NCBI RefSeq assembly: GCF_000024725.1
Contig: NC_013960.1
Coordinates: 890,261-954,260, forward strand
DNA length: 64,000 nucleotides
Reading direction: 5' to 3'
Source: Nitrosococcus halophilus Nc 4
GTDB taxonomy: Bacteria > Pseudomonadota > Gammaproteobacteria > Nitrosococcales > Nitrosococcaceae
Position 1 is the stretch's first letter. Each line of letters begins with the position of its first letter. The notes beneath the pieces were generated by a model. That model did no database searches. It was not told the origin of the DNA and saw nothing but the letters and a program-made list of their open reading frames with translations. This document shows positions 9,561 through 19,065 of this stretch, piece by piece. Both the position numbers and the translations under genes were made by a program.

Positions 9561-10043
9561 ATGGCTAAAAGCAAAAAGAAACAGTCCGGTACTCCAAGCA
9601 ATACCATTGCCCTAAACCGGAAGGCCCGCCACGATTATTTCATCGAGGAGCGTTACGAGGTGGGTCTCGCCCTGGAGGGTTGGGAGGTCAAAAGCCTGCG
9701 GGCGGGGCGGGTGCAACTGAGCGAGAGTTACTGCCTTCTCAAAGGGGGGGAGGCGTGGCTGTTCGGCGCTCATATTACCCCTTTAAACACGGCCTCGACC
9801 CATATCCGCCCGGATCCCCTTCGAACCCGAAAATTGCTCCTCCATAGCGAAGAACTGCGTAAACTCATTGGGGCGGTGGAACGCAAGGGCTACGCTTTGG
9901 TGCCCCTGGCTTTATATTGGAAGCGGGGGCGGGTAAAATTGGAGATTGCTTTGGCCAAGGGTAAGCATAAGTACGACAAGCGTGCGGTTGAAAGGGAGAA
10001 AGAGTGGTCTCGGCAAAAAGAGCGGCTGCTAAAGATTCGTTAG
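9561..10043 (+). CDS. smpB: SsrA-binding protein SmpB
   Basis: Binds tmRNA and delivers it to stalled ribosomes in trans-translation. It has the OB-fold core ([29 protein letters not shown], read in pieces), KGEAWLFG-type and [15 protein letters not shown] segments, and a basic C-terminal tail that mimics an anticodon arm in the A site. The length of 160 residues is normal. It lies about 140 bp upstream of ssrA on the same strand. Confidence 0.97.
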   Translation: MAKSKKKQSGTPSNTIALNRKARHDYFIEERYEVGLALEGWEVKSLRAGRVQLSESYCLLKGGEAWLFGAHITPLNTASTHIRPDPLRTRKLLLHSEELRKLIGAVERKGYALVPLALYWKRGRVKLEIALAKGKHKYDKRAVEREKEWSRQKERLLKIR

Positions 10044-10184
10044 ATAGATTCTAAGCCCCTTGGCGGGGAACTTCTGTTTTGGTTAAACTGTCTTACTAGG
10101 TAAATTCGGAAGAACCGGCTTCTGACGCAAGGTGGCAGAATACGGGTTCTAAAAGTAACGAAATTTTCCCTAAATAATTCCTGA

Positions 10185-10545
10185 GGGGGCGACTTGGCTT
10201 CGACGCGGGTAGCAAAACCTGAGGAGCATGCCGAGGTGCGGTGACCTCGTTAATCACGCTGCAAAATTATAGTTGCCAACGACGACAACTACGCACTCGC
10301 TGCTTAAAACCCAGTAGGGTGCCGTCTGACTGAAGCCGTGCTTGTGCGTTCAGATTTCAGGCGTCGACTCTCACAAGATCGCGGTGAAGCTCTCCCAGGG
10401 CGGACCCGTTAAAACCTCACTGGGATCGCCGTTTGTCTTCCCTGCCCGTCGGGTAGCAGGCGGTTAAATTAATGATTGGGCTAAGCATGTAGAACCAAAG
10501 GCGGAGTGCTTGCGGACGCGGGTTCAATTCCCGCCGCCTCCACCA
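10185..10545 (+). ncRNA. ssrA: Transfer-messenger RNA (tmRNA)
   Basis: The 5' end GGGGGCG pairs with CGCCTCC just before the encoded CCA at the 3' end (10543-10545), giving a tRNA-like acceptor stem. The conserved TGGCTTCGACG follows the 5' strand, and a T-arm (GGTTCAATTCC) precedes the 3' strand. The tag reading frame runs from GCC at 10275 to TAA at 10305-10307 and encodes ANDDNYALAA, a typical gammaproteobacterial degradation tag. The gene works with SmpB just upstream. Its 3' end is also a well-known integration site, and foreign DNA starts right after it here. Confidence 0.97.
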
Positions 10546-10684
10546 ATTCACTATCCAAGAAAGTCCTTAGTTCCAGACTTTGGAGATGATCACGGCAGTC
10601 TTCATACTGGATGACATCGCCTCGTGCCTCGATGTGGCGGATTCTAGCAATGGCATCGAGAATATTTTTGCATAAGGTTGCCAT
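10546..10684 (-). pseudogene. Truncated HEPN/HepT-like gene abutting ssrA
   Basis: An open frame starting at ATG 10684 gives about 46 plausible codons (MATLCKNILDAIARIRHIEA and onward) before it runs into the reverse complement of the tmRNA 3' end, where the frame has no meaning. The start resembles HEPN-domain proteins, and it follows a nucleotidyltransferase gene, the order expected for an MNT-HEPN pair. I infer that the 3' part was lost when the island joined ssrA. The family call rests on context more than on motifs; the RX4H motif is not present in the remaining part. Confidence 0.45.
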
Positions 10685-10691
10685 GACTTGA

Positions 10692-10983
10692 TTATAGCTC
10701 CACCGCCTCTTTCAATATCTGGTCGTGAAGATGTCTGTTGAGTTCATGCTCCGGGATCACCTCCACCCGCCGCTGGAGCAACTCTTCCAGTCGCTCCGTC
10801 AAGGGCAGGCGTTGCGCAAATAGGTCATAACCCCAGGGGAAACTCCACCAGAAAATCCACGTCGCTATCGGGCTGTTCCTCGCCCCTGGCCACCGATCCG
10901 AAAACGCGAATATGGCGGGCGCCATACTGATCACCCAACGCGGCGATGACCTCTTTTTTAGCACGCAGCTCATCCAGTAACAT
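10692..10983 (-). pseudogene. Frameshifted MNT-type nucleotidyltransferase (antitoxin-like)
   Basis: From ATG 10983 the frame reads a clean MNT N-terminus with the catalytic pattern GSVARGEEQPDSDVDFLVEF, then hits a stop after FPLGL near 10825. The downstream half (GYDLFAQRLPLTERLEELL and on to KEAVEL, stop at 10692) continues in a different frame. A single-base change around 10826-10848 would restore one reading frame. MNT proteins of this type AMPylate or otherwise neutralise HEPN toxins. Its partner directly downstream is also truncated, so the whole pair seems dead. Confidence 0.75.
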
Positions 10984-11059
10984 GGCGGTCTTTCATCACT
11001 TCATCACCCTTTCTTTCCCAAGCCCGATTATTATCGCTTCTTCGTCTCACGCGTTCTCT

Positions 11060-11167
11060 TCACTGATCCTGGTTTCGCTTTCGCTCCTGAACGTAACTTG
11101 ACTCGGCCACGAGGGAGACAACGATGATGAATTCCAGACCTTTTCCGCTGGTGTCCGTCGGCTTCAT
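11060..11167 (-). pseudogene. Remnant N-terminus of a second type I restriction HsdR-like protein
   Basis: A 35-codon frame starts at ATG 11167, overlapping the hepT stop (ATGA). It reads MKPTDTSGKGLEFIIVVSLV followed by AESSYVQ. This strongly recalls the first residues of one HsdR subfamily (MKPTDTSEKGLE... AGYVQ, from memory). It then degenerates and stops at 11060. I read it as the surviving start of a lost hsdR gene once coupled to hepT. It is too short to be certain. Confidence 0.5.
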
Positions 11168-11520
11168 CTCTGATATGCCTCCCGGAGCGATTCCAACAGC
11201 GGCAGCAGGACGGGAACATCGTCCTGGATAATGCTCCACAGGGTATCGTCGTCGATGCCAAGGTAACCGTGAATCAGTCGGTTACGGGTGGCGATGATCA
11301 TCCGCCACGGAATTTCCGGATGTGCGGTTCTGATCTCATCCGGAATGTGGGTGGCCGCCTCGCCGATCAGCTCCAGGTTCCGCAGGGTGGCGTCGTAGTT
11401 AAGCCCACTTGCTACGAAAGCGGCCTGGTCGAGGCCGTCGGTATAGGTGAGCACCTTGCGGACGAACTCGATCATGTCATCGAGATAGAAGCGCCATTCC
11501 CGCATCGGTGCATTAGACAT
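11164..11520 (-). CDS. hepT: HepT-like ribonuclease toxin (HEPN, DUF86)
   Basis: A 118-residue HEPN protein of the DUF86/HepT family, the RNase toxin of MntA-HepT systems. The catalytic RX4HXY motif is intact: Arg79, His84 and Tyr86 in RNRLIHGY. The helical core contains LRNLELIGEAATHIP, also typical. Its ATG lies inside the end of the upstream antitoxin gene (8-base overlap), so translation is coupled. In characterised systems the MNT partner AMPylates the tyrosine of this motif to silence the toxin. Confidence 0.92.
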   Translation of the reverse strand: MSNAPMREWRFYLDDMIEFVRKVLTYTDGLDQAAFVASGLNYDATLRNLELIGEAATHIPDEIRTAHPEIPWRMIIATRNRLIHGYLGIDDDTLWSIIQDDVPVLLPLLESLREAYQR

Positions 11521-11803
11521 AGACCCGCTCCTTTTCGATATAGGGGCGCAACTCGGGGCGCAGGGCCTTCTCAGTGACCAGATCTACTGGACAGCCCAGC
11601 AGGTCTTCCAGATAGAACTGCACCCCGAAATAGCGCTTTGAGGTAGCTGGGCCGTCGAAGGCGACTAGGATATCCACATCGCTGCCGGCCTCTGCCGTAT
11701 CCCGTGCCGTCGAGCCGAACAAGGCCAGGTGGGTGACGCCAAAGCGGGCCTGCAACTCCGGCTTGCTTTGGGCCAGCAATTCAAGGGCGCGTTGTCGTTT
11801 CAT
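11513..11803 (-). CDS. mntA: MntA-like nucleotidyltransferase antitoxin
   Basis: A minimal nucleotidyltransferase of 96 residues. The catalytic motif is complete: FGSTARDTAEAGSDVDILVAF with Gly30-Ser31 and Asp42/Asp44. Such MNT proteins neutralise the HepT toxin encoded just downstream by AMPylating it. Gene order antitoxin-toxin with an 8-base overlap fits the family. It lies 32 bases after the hsdR stop on the same strand, so it may be the tail of the restriction operon. Confidence 0.92.
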   Translation of the reverse strand: MKRQRALELLAQSKPELQARFGVTHLALFGSTARDTAEAGSDVDILVAFDGPATSKRYFGVQFYLEDLLGCPVDLVTEKALRPELRPYIEKERVYV

Positions 11804-11835
11804 GGCAGTCTCCGTGTCCCACTATCAATTACACG

Positions 11836-14800
11836 TTATACAGCCCAGCTCTCGGCCAACAACTCCGCCTGCTTCAGAATTGTCTCGGTTGCGGTCGCCT
11901 GCTTGTCTGGCGGGTAGCCATACTTGCGTAGAATCCGCTTGACGATCACCTTCAACTTGGAGCGTACGCTCTCCTTTACCGTCCAGTCGATGGTAGCGTT
12001 CTGCTTTACTTTCTCCACCAACTTCCGTGCGATCTCGCGCAACTGGTTATCGCCAAGCACCTGTACTGCGCTGTCATTCACTTCAAGGGCGTCATAGAAG
12101 GCCAGCTCATCCTCCGTTAGCCCCAGTTTTTCGCCTCGTCGATCCGCCTCCTTGATCTCCCTGGCCAGTTCGATCAGCTCTTCGATGATCCCGGCGGCCG
12201 ACAGCAGGTTGTTCTGATAGCGCTTGATGGCACTCTCCAGCATTTCGGACAATGCCCTGCTCTGCACCAGATTCTTTTTGGAGCGAACGCGAATCTCATC
12301 GTTGAGAATTTTCCTCAGCAGTTCCAGCGCCAGATTCCGATGCTGCATCCCTTTGATTTCCGCCATGAACTCATCGGAGAGAATGGAAATATCCGGCTTT
12401 TTGATCCCCGCCGCATCGAAGATGTCCACCACCTGATCGGAGACGACCGCCTCGTCTACCAACTGCCGAATAGCCGAATCCAGCTCTTCCTTGCTCTTGC
12501 CTTCGCCGCGCTCAAACTTGGCCAGCCGCGCCTTCACCGCCTGGAAAAAGGCGAGCTCGTCTTTGATGGCCATGGCCCGTTCATCCGGCACGGAGAGCGC
12601 AAACGCCTTCGCCAGCAAGTCGACCTCCTTCGAGAAACGCGCCTTGCCGTCCTCTAGAGCAAGAACGTACTCCTCTGCCTCCAGGATGATCGTCAGCTTG
12701 CCTGAGGTGTTTGCCCCGAAGTAGCGGCGGTAGTCAAATCCCGCCAGCATCTGTTGGACGACCTCGAATTTTTCCTGCATGGCGCGGACGGCATCATCAA
12801 TATCCAGCGTAGGCTGGCCCTTGCCGCCGCTCTCGGTATAGATCGCTAGCACCCGCTTCAGGTCGGAGGCGATCCCGATGTAGTCCACCACCAGCCCCCC
12901 CGGCTTGTCCTTATAGACCCGGTTCACGCGCGCGATGGCCTGCATCAGGTTGTGTCCCTTCATCGGCTTGTCCACGTAGAGGGTATGCAGGCAGGGCGCA
13001 TCGAAGCCGGTCAGCCACATATCCCGCACAATAACCAGCTTCAGCGGATCGCCCGGGTCCTTCAAACGCTCCCCAATCGCCTTCCGCGCCTCCTTGCTGC
13101 GGATGTGCGGCTGCATCGCCTGCGGGTCGGCACTGGAACCGGTCATGATCACCTTGATGGCACCCTGGGCATCGTCGTCGCTATGCCACCCAAGGCGTAG
13201 CGTAACGATGGCGTCGTAGAGTTCGACGCAGATGCGCCTGCTCATGGCGATGATTAGTCCTTTGCCGTCGAATATCTTCTGCCGCTCTTCAAAGTGCGCC
13301 ACCAGATCGCGGGCCACGTTCTCCACCCGTTGCCGATTGCCCACAATGGCCTCTAGCTGTGTCCATTTAGCCTTGGCTTTCTCGCTCAACTCGTCCTCAT
13401 CGCTGAACCCCGTTTCATAATCTGCAGCATCTTCCATGACCTGGTCGAAACGCTGATCCAGAGCCTCTTTCTCTTTTTCCTTTAACCGTACTTTGGCCAA
13501 TCGGCTCTCATAGTAGATGCGTACTGTCGCGCCATCCTCCACTGCCTGAGCGATGTCATAGACGTCCACATAATCGCCGAAAACGGCCGGAGTATTCTTG
13601 TCGTCCAGTTCCACCGGGGTGCCGGTAAAACCAATAAAGGTGGCATTGGGCAATGCGTCGCGCAGATACTTGGCGAAGCCGTAAGCGGTCTTCTTGCCGA
13701 CGATGTTGTCATCCGCATCCTTGATGTCCACCTCCTTGGCCTTGAACCCATACTGGCTGCGGTGGGCCTCGTCGGCGATCACCACGATATTGCGGCGGTC
13801 GGAAAGTAGCGGATAGATCGCCTCGCCATTCTTCGGCGAGAACTTCTGCATGGTGGTGAAGATAACTCCCCCCGAGGCCACCTTGAGCTTGTCGCGCAGG
13901 TCGTCCCGATTTTCTGCCTGCACTGGCTCCTGACGCAGTAATTGGCGACTGGCGGCGAAGGTATCGAAGAGCTGGTCGTCCAGATCGTTGCGATCAGTCA
14001 GCACCACGATGGTCGGGTTGTCCAATGCCAGCACCAGCTTGCCCGCATAGAAGACCATGGAGAGCGACTTGCCGCTGCCCTGCGTATGCCACACCACCCC
14101 GCCCTTGCGGCTGCCGTCCGTACCGGTAGCGTGCAGGGTCGATTCCACCGCCTTCTTCACCGCGTAGAACTGGTGATAAGCGGCAGTCTTCTTCACCGTC
14201 TCCACCGTTGTCAGCCCCGTCTTGGGGTCTTCCCGACGGGACTTCTCGAACACCGTAAAGTGGCGGATCAACTCCAGTAAGGTGGCGGGCTTCAATACAT
14301 CCTGAATCAGAGTCTCCAACTGCCCGACCCGGTGCGACGCCTCCTTCTTTCCATCCGTCGTCTTCCAGGCCATGAAGCGGCTGAAGCCAGCGGAAAGTGA
14401 CCCCATGCGCGCCTCCAGCCCGTCGGAAGCGACCAACAGCCCATTGGCCAAGAACAGACTGGGGATAGCATGCTTGTAGGTCTGGAGTTGTTCATAGGCA
14501 GAACGTACGGTGGCATTCTCGCTGGCGGCATTTTTCAACTCGACCACCACCAGGGGCAGGCCGTTGATGAACAGCACCAGGTCGGGCCGCTTGTTGACGT
14601 GCCCGTGGCCGGACTTGGTGGTGACGGTGAACTGATTCACTACCAGGCAATCGTTCGCCGCCGGATTGGCGAAGTCCACTAGCCAGACCTTGTCGCCCTT
14701 GGTCCGCCCTTCGTGCTGAAACTCCACCTCCACGCCATTGGTCAGGAGCCTATGAAAAGCTTCATTAGCCGCCAACAGCTCCCTAGTCGAGCCGGTCTCC

Positions 14801-15039
14801 ACGGCCAAGCGCAAGATTTCCTTGATTGCCTGCTCCTGAGCGTCCGGCGGGATCGTCGGATTTAGCCGTGCGACCGCATCCTGCAACCGGCCCACTAGGA
14901 ACTCATCGCCGAACGAGGGGCGCCCAGGGTTGGGCGCATCAGGGGCCAGATCGGCACCGTGGAGGTATTGGTAGCCCTGATTGGCCAGCAGCTCAATAGC
15001 CAGGTTCTCAATGGCCGATTCCGTCAACTTGTCCGACAC
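11836..15039 (-). CDS. hsdR: Type I restriction enzyme R subunit (HsdR)
   Basis: The motor and nuclease subunit of a type I restriction system: it translocates DNA with ATP and cuts unmodified DNA. It has an N-terminal PD-(D/E)xK nuclease (Asp153 in RPDLVLF, then VELK at 167-169), Walker A GSGKS at 321-325, and DEAH at 423-426. Further helicase motifs include GFTGTP and TGFDAP. A helical C-terminal domain follows that docks on the methylase. The 1067-residue length is full. It is separated from the preceding gene by 175 bases, the longest gap in the operon. Confidence 0.97.
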   Translation of the reverse strand: MSDKLTESAIENLAIELLANQGYQYLHGADLAPDAPNPGRPSFGDEFLVGRLQDAVARLNPTIPPDAQEQAIKEILRLAVETGSTRELLAANEAFHRLLTNGVEVEFQHEGRTKGDKVWLVDFANPAANDCLVVNQFTVTTKSGHGHVNKRPDLVLFINGLPLVVVELKNAASENATVRSAYEQLQTYKHAIPSLFLANGLLVASDGLEARMGSLSAGFSRFMAWKTTDGKKEASHRVGQLETLIQDVLKPATLLELIRHFTVFEKSRREDPKTGLTTVETVKKTAAYHQFYAVKKAVESTLHATGTDGSRKGGVVWHTQGSGKSLSMVFYAGKLVLALDNPTIVVLTDRNDLDDQLFDTFAASRQLLRQEPVQAENRDDLRDKLKVASGGVIFTTMQKFSPKNGEAIYPLLSDRRNIVVIADEAHRSQYGFKAKEVDIKDADDNIVGKKTAYGFAKYLRDALPNATFIGFTGTPVELDDKNTPAVFGDYVDVYDIAQAVEDGATVRIYYESRLAKVRLKEKEKEALDQRFDQVMEDAADYETGFSDEDELSEKAKAKWTQLEAIVGNRQRVENVARDLVAHFEERQKIFDGKGLIIAMSRRICVELYDAIVTLRLGWHSDDDAQGAIKVIMTGSSADPQAMQPHIRSKEARKAIGERLKDPGDPLKLVIVRDMWLTGFDAPCLHTLYVDKPMKGHNLMQAIARVNRVYKDKPGGLVVDYIGIASDLKRVLAIYTESGGKGQPTLDIDDAVRAMQEKFEVVQQMLAGFDYRRYFGANTSGKLTIILEAEEYVLALEDGKARFSKEVDLLAKAFALSVPDERAMAIKDELAFFQAVKARLAKFERGEGKSKEELDSAIRQLVDEAVVSDQVVDIFDAAGIKKPDISILSDEFMAEIKGMQHRNLALELLRKILNDEIRVRSKKNLVQSRALSEMLESAIKRYQNNLLSAAGIIEELIELAREIKEADRRGEKLGLTEDELAFYDALEVNDSAVQVLGDNQLREIARKLVEKVKQNATIDWTVKESVRSKLKVIVKRILRKYGYPPDKQATATETILKQAELLAESWAV

Positions 15040-15214
15040 GATAACCCCTTGTGATTACAATTACTTTCTATATTCACTGTGCTTCTTGGCGCGGTTCTGA
15101 CCTGAAGTGGCTCTTGAAATCTTGTCTCATCGCGCCCATACTATGATTATCTCATCCACCCATGGTGGAAGGAGTTGGGCCGACGCTCCGCGTTGGCCTT
15201 TCTTATTTTGGGCG

Positions 15215-15697
15215 TCAGATTCTGCGGTCATATTTCTTTCGTAGTTTTCGCTTGGTGTTTCCGTATTCCACCCAAAACGAGGTAATCAGGCGCCGCCGCC
15301 CATCCGGATACTTCTTCATGATTACGACAAAGTCGTAATTCTCCAGCCAGACATAGGTCTTGACCGTCCCATCGCCTTCTTCATGGTCCCAGGCAAGCAC
15401 CTCCGGCTTTTCCGGATGGTCCAGCATTGGCCGCGTCCAGGGTAACCGCTCACTTCGGCGAAAATCGGGCAGTCGATCCCCGGCTTCCTTATCGCCCCGC
15501 GATGTCAGATGCCAGAATATCTTCTCCTTCCCGTCCTCCGTCTCAGGGAAGAACCAAACCGTCTGCCCCTCATACACTGGCTGAGACGCCTTGAAGTCTC
15601 GCTCAAAGAGATGGTACAGCGCTTCGTAGGTATCGTGTCGCCAGGGATTCACCGGAAAGAGTTCCGGCAGCCATTCCGGGTGACTCATGTCCGCCAC
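15215..15697 (-). CDS. Unknown protein, possible BECR-fold RNase-like
   Basis: A 160-residue soluble protein that I cannot name firmly. The C-terminal third (YVWLENYDFVVIMKKYPDG, then RRRLITSFWVEY and a KRKLRKKYDRR tail) has the strand-then-basic-tail pattern seen in small RelE/barnase/ColE5-like (BECR) nucleases, where an ITS/VTA-type strand precedes a Lys-Arg-rich end. That resemblance is inference. Its ATG overlaps the end of the DUF3800 gene by 13 bases, so the two are probably translated together. It lies within the hsd operon, upstream of hsdR. Confidence 0.5.
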   Translation of the reverse strand: MADMSHPEWLPELFPVNPWRHDTYEALYHLFERDFKASQPVYEGQTVWFFPETEDGKEKIFWHLTSRGDKEAGDRLPDFRRSERLPWTRPMLDHPEKPEVLAWDHEEGDGTVKTYVWLENYDFVVIMKKYPDGRRRLITSFWVEYGNTKRKLRKKYDRRI

Positions 15698-16395
15698 CCC
15701 TCCCGCGGCGTGAACAGAAACAAATTGAACTTCTCTTCACGTAACGGTGTTGAATGCAGTAGCGCGCGCCCAAGTCGCTCTTCCAGATAATTGATAATCG
15801 TTACCTTTGCCGCGTTACCCGCTAGCCCTCGGTGCCGATAAGAAACCGCGCCAAGCAGAAAGTCACAAATCTGGAGCAAATAGGATTCATGGGAACGAAT
15901 ATTCTGTAAGTGCCCGATCATCTGGCTGGTAAAGTCGTATTTGTCGTTGCACAGCACTTCCCTTAGTTTGCTCATTTTCAAGCGGCTACGGGTATCCTTG
16001 ATGTCCAAATAGACGTTGTAGCACTGATCTGGACTCAGGATCTTGCTGAGCAATGAGAAATACATCTTGTAATAGAAATCGTCGTGAGAGCCCTCGTTGA
16101 AAATCACGTGGTTTAACCGCTCCTTGTGCAGCACCACCAAGCTGCGAAAATGCAGGGGTGTCTCCGCCAAAAACCAATCGACAAGCTCTAGATAAAAATC
16201 CAGCCTCGCCATTGAGACTTTGGTCCATTTCAATTCACCCGCCGCCTTGTGTCGCGACTTCATGTCCTGCATTTCCCTTGACAACCGAACAACTTCATCC
16301 CGCGGGCACCATATCGCGCCCAGCAGCATTACGAGTTGATGATCGTTTTCAAGATGGCAGGATTCATCACAATAAATGTTATAAGTTTCTCTCAT
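15685..16395 (-). CDS. DUF3800-domain protein
   Basis: A 236-residue protein with the marks of DUF3800: YCDES at the N-terminus (Asp10, Glu11), an internal VYLDIKD (Asp131, Asp134), and LLQICDFLLGAV (Asp178). These acidic residues match a predicted RNase H-like active site. Members are scattered through mobile elements and defence islands and have no settled function. It follows the HEPN-like gene by 17 bases and overlaps the next gene by 13 bases, so it belongs to the same operon as hsdMSR. Confidence 0.85.
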   Translation of the reverse strand: MRETYNIYCDESCHLENDHQLVMLLGAIWCPRDEVVRLSREMQDMKSRHKAAGELKWTKVSMARLDFYLELVDWFLAETPLHFRSLVVLHKERLNHVIFNEGSHDDFYYKMYFSLLSKILSPDQCYNVYLDIKDTRSRLKMSKLREVLCNDKYDFTSQMIGHLQNIRSHESYLLQICDFLLGAVSYRHRGLAGNAAKVTIINYLEERLGRALLHSTPLREEKFNLFLFTPREGWRT

Positions 16396-16412
16396 GTCAC
16401 CGCCCTATAGCT

Positions 16413-17426
16413 CTAAACCGCATTCTGCAACACTCCTTCTATTGCATTTCTGACATCCTGGAACTGGTCTCCATCCAGATCGAATTCCTGAGCGAGTGTG
16501 CCGACCCGCTCGAAACGGAATGATCTGGCATTGAGTTTTTTCTTATAGAAGCAGAGATAGGTCTGGTGATTCTCGTCGACCACATGGGCGAATGGCGAAA
16601 CGCAAAAGATATCCTCTCCCAGCTCCGCATAGAGGCGGTTAGCCGTGAGCTTGGCGCCGATGTTGGCGAACTGCGTATCGGTCAGGCATAGCGGGTAATT
16701 CATGCGCGCCAGTGTATGGCCGTCAAACTTGCGGCACTTCAGATCCTTTGGCGTTGGCTCGCTCTTGCGGTACTGGATGAACGAAACATTCCGCAGTCCT
16801 CGCAGCTCATAGAGAATCGCCTTCACTTTAGGAAACAATTGCCCGAACCGCTCTTCCGACTGAGACGCATTGAGCGCGGCGATGTGTTGAATGGAGTTGC
16901 GCTCCTGGTTGAGTTGCCGCAACCCCTCGATAGCCTCTTCGCTGACGATGTCGGATATCACCAGGCAGCTAACACCGACATCTTGCTTGATCACCGCATC
17001 GACAAACCCGAGCTTATCCGCTAGTCGCTCCGACATCACGCGGTTGTAGGAGAGTGGTTGCCCGCCCACCTGGAGACCGGACAGGCCAACGTTTCGATAG
17101 AGCACCTCACCGACGGCCAGGCTGTATAGCGTGAAGATCACCGACTCCCACGTGGTCCGGAGCAGTTGCAGCCGGTGGTTGGCGTCGTCGAATCCGTGCA
17201 GGGTCTGGTGCAGGTAGTGGGCAATGGGCGCGGGGAACTCGTTAACGACGACCTCCGGGAATTCTTCGATCTGCTGATTTTTCCAGGCATCCAGCTGGTC
17301 GATGTATGCCTTCGGGTCCATCTCGAACAGCACCACGCTGGGCGTCTCCGAGTACTCGCCAATTTCGACCCTTGGATAGGTTTCGTCCAGCCAATCGTTG
17401 AATTCGGGGTTGTCGTTGAAGTCCAT
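16413..17426 (-). CDS. HEPN-like protein of unknown function inside the hsd operon
   Basis: A 337-residue soluble protein that I do not recognise by name. Residues 90-185 form a predicted helical region ending in QERNSIQHIAA, with an RX4H motif (Arg176, His181), the catalytic signature of HEPN ribonucleases. The N-terminus is acidic, and the C-terminal third (FAHVVDENHQTYLCFYKKK) looks like a separate strand-rich domain. The start lies one base after the hsdS stop, so it is almost certainly co-translated with the specificity subunit. HEPN is inference from one motif; a helical coincidence is possible. Confidence 0.6.
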   Translation of the reverse strand: MDFNDNPEFNDWLDETYPRVEIGEYSETPSVVLFEMDPKAYIDQLDAWKNQQIEEFPEVVVNEFPAPIAHYLHQTLHGFDDANHRLQLLRTTWESVIFTLYSLAVGEVLYRNVGLSGLQVGGQPLSYNRVMSERLADKLGFVDAVIKQDVGVSCLVISDIVSEEAIEGLRQLNQERNSIQHIAALNASQSEERFGQLFPKVKAILYELRGLRNVSFIQYRKSEPTPKDLKCRKFDGHTLARMNYPLCLTDTQFANIGAKLTANRLYAELGEDIFCVSPFAHVVDENHQTYLCFYKKKLNARSFRFERVGTLAQEFDLDGDQFQDVRNAIEGVLQNAV

Positions 17427-17427
17427 G

Positions 17428-19065
17428 TTATGCCACCCGCAGTTCGCCGGACATCAGTTTGGGGAGGAGGGTGTCGCGCAATTTGCCCAAAACAGCCATT
17501 TCGCGGCTGTTTTGCAACAGTTTCGAGAAAAGAGGCTCGATAACCTCGTCGAATTTCTCCAACACTTCCTCATCCATAAACAGGAAATCCAACTCCTTGA
17601 TATCGCCTGAGTTGATACCGGGGATTGCGGCCTTGGCTCCACGGAAACGCAGCTCCTCAATAACGGGATAGCTGCTAAGCCAAAGGTAGAGGTAATTCTG
17701 ATAAGTCGGTTTCTTTGCCTGAAGCCGAAATACATGTTCATTGAGGCAGGCTGTTTCATATGGGAAACCACCGCCAAACATACTGATTCGTGCATCGAAA
17801 CGTCCCGGCTGACCACCGTCTTTGTAGATCAAAACGTCCCGGTCCTTAATGATTCCTCGGCGCATCTTCTCGAAGTATTCCTTCGGCACAAACTTGGTTT
17901 TTGAATAATCGTACTCGCCGATACGTGTGATGCTTTCAGCCCCGATGCTGGGCACCCCTTCAAAAAATTGGCCGACCCCGCCCTTTGGCCGGCTTCCTGT
18001 CTCAAGTTCGTCGATCAGTTCTTCAAGCTTGCCGACACGCCACCCCACCGGAATCTCCCCCAGTTCGGAGGGTTGCATCGCGCCGCCTGCCTGCCTTGTC
18101 TGGCCTGCGGCGTGTTCGCGCTGAAGCCACTTACGGCCAAACCCAGTCTTAAGCCATTGCTCGCGCTCAACCGCTAATTCTCTCGACTCGTACTGTTCCC
18201 AATGGAGGAAGCGGACCGGCTTATTGCCTTTGGTATATCGTGCCCCCTCTCCGCTCACGTGTTCATGCCATCGTTTGAGCAGGTTTCGGGTTTGGCCGAT
18301 AGACATCGCGCCATTTTCGCATTCCAATACATAGACGAAGAAAAGGCCGGACTGCGGCGCAGGCAAGCCGCCAAAAGATTTGTAGCCATATTGCATGAGG
18401 GAATCGTTGGGTTTACCTGCGCCTTTCAGCCATTGGGCTGAAAGGCAGGCAGGGAACTCGAACTCCACGAACCAGCGTTTGAACAGCGCCTGGGCGATGG
18501 CCTCCAGGGTGCGGTTCTGCTTGCGGTTGAGTTCGATCTTTTCGTCGAGGGAAGAGAGGATTTCGGCGATGGCCTCTTGTTCTTTTGGATCGCTAGGAAT
18601 CTCAAGCTCGATTTGCTTAATGCGCTCAGGTGAGGTATGCCTAACAGTTGATCCTGTTGCACTTCCAAGCACGTAGAATCGATATTCCCTTGAGCGCATC
18701 AGCCAATGAAGAAAGGCAGAAGAAACCTCATCGGACTTGACTAACACCAAGCCGATTCTCTGGTTGTGAAGCAGACGCTTTCCATCGAATTTTGGTACTA
18801 ATGCTGAATATCCGAGCGTATCTCCATCACGACTCAAGTCCGTCATAGTTACAATTAAATCACCCTCGGCCAAAACATATTCTTCTGGCACTTCACCTTC
18901 GAAGTATTTAAGTTTCGACGCCTTGAAGCCACCGCCGATCTCAAAATTGCCTGGCGTTACCAATACGTCATTGGTTTCTTTAGTAGTTATTTCTTTTCCG
19001 GGGAATGCATACCCGTGCTTAATTTCGAGTAACGAACCAAGAATTACCGGCCTCCAATCACTCAT
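17428..19065 (-). CDS. hsdS: Type I restriction S subunit with embedded GIY-YIG domain
   Basis: HsdS sets the DNA target of the complex. Residues 1-200 form target-recognition domain 1 and its conserved helix ([43 protein letters not shown], read in parts). Residues about 335-545 form domain 2, with [18 protein letters not shown] and a second helix ending in [16 protein letters not shown]. Between them, residues about 242-313 form a complete small GIY-YIG nuclease domain ([44 protein letters not shown]). The protein is 545 residues, longer than the usual 400-450. Start overlaps the hsdM stop (ATGA). Confidence 0.93.
   Translation of the reverse strand: MSDWRPVILGSLLEIKHGYAFPGKEITTKETNDVLVTPGNFEIGGGFKASKLKYFEGEVPEEYVLAEGDLIVTMTDLSRDGDTLGYSALVPKFDGKRLLHNQRIGLVLVKSDEVSSAFLHWLMRSREYRFYVLGSATGSTVRHTSPERIKQIELEIPSDPKEQEAIAEILSSLDEKIELNRKQNRTLEAIAQALFKRWFVEFEFPACLSAQWLKGAGKPNDSLMQYGYKSFGGLPAPQSGLFFVYVLECENGAMSIGQTRNLLKRWHEHVSGEGARYTKGNKPVRFLHWEQYESRELAVEREQWLKTGFGRKWLQREHAAGQTRQAGGAMQPSELGEIPVGWRVGKLEELIDELETGSRPKGGVGQFFEGVPSIGAESITRIGEYDYSKTKFVPKEYFEKMRRGIIKDRDVLIYKDGGQPGRFDARISMFGGGFPYETACLNEHVFRLQAKKPTYQNYLYLWLSSYPVIEELRFRGAKAAIPGINSGDIKELDFLFMDEEVLEKFDEVIEPLFSKLLQNSREMAVLGKLRDTLLPKLMSGELRVA
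18085..18454 (-). repeat. GIY-YIG-coding insert bounded by inverted GGCAGGCAGG motifs
   Basis: The segment of hsdS that codes the extra GIY-YIG domain is bounded by GCCTGCCTGCC at 18085-18095 and GGCAGGCAGGG at 18444-18454. These are 10-bp inverted copies. Just inside the second lies a perfect 11-bp palindrome arm pair, GCCTTTCAGCC (18421-18431) and GGCTGAAAGGC (18436-18446), with a 4-base loop. At the other edge CGCCGC (18081) pairs with GCGGCG (18107). The reading frame stays open throughout. Whether the boundaries are true element ends is inference. Confidence 0.55.

Noticed and set aside
10481-10684. A 67-codon minus-strand gene ending AGIEPASAS and onward
   Set aside because: The C-terminal part is just the reverse complement of the tmRNA 3' end; only the first 46 codons could be real, listed as a pseudogene.
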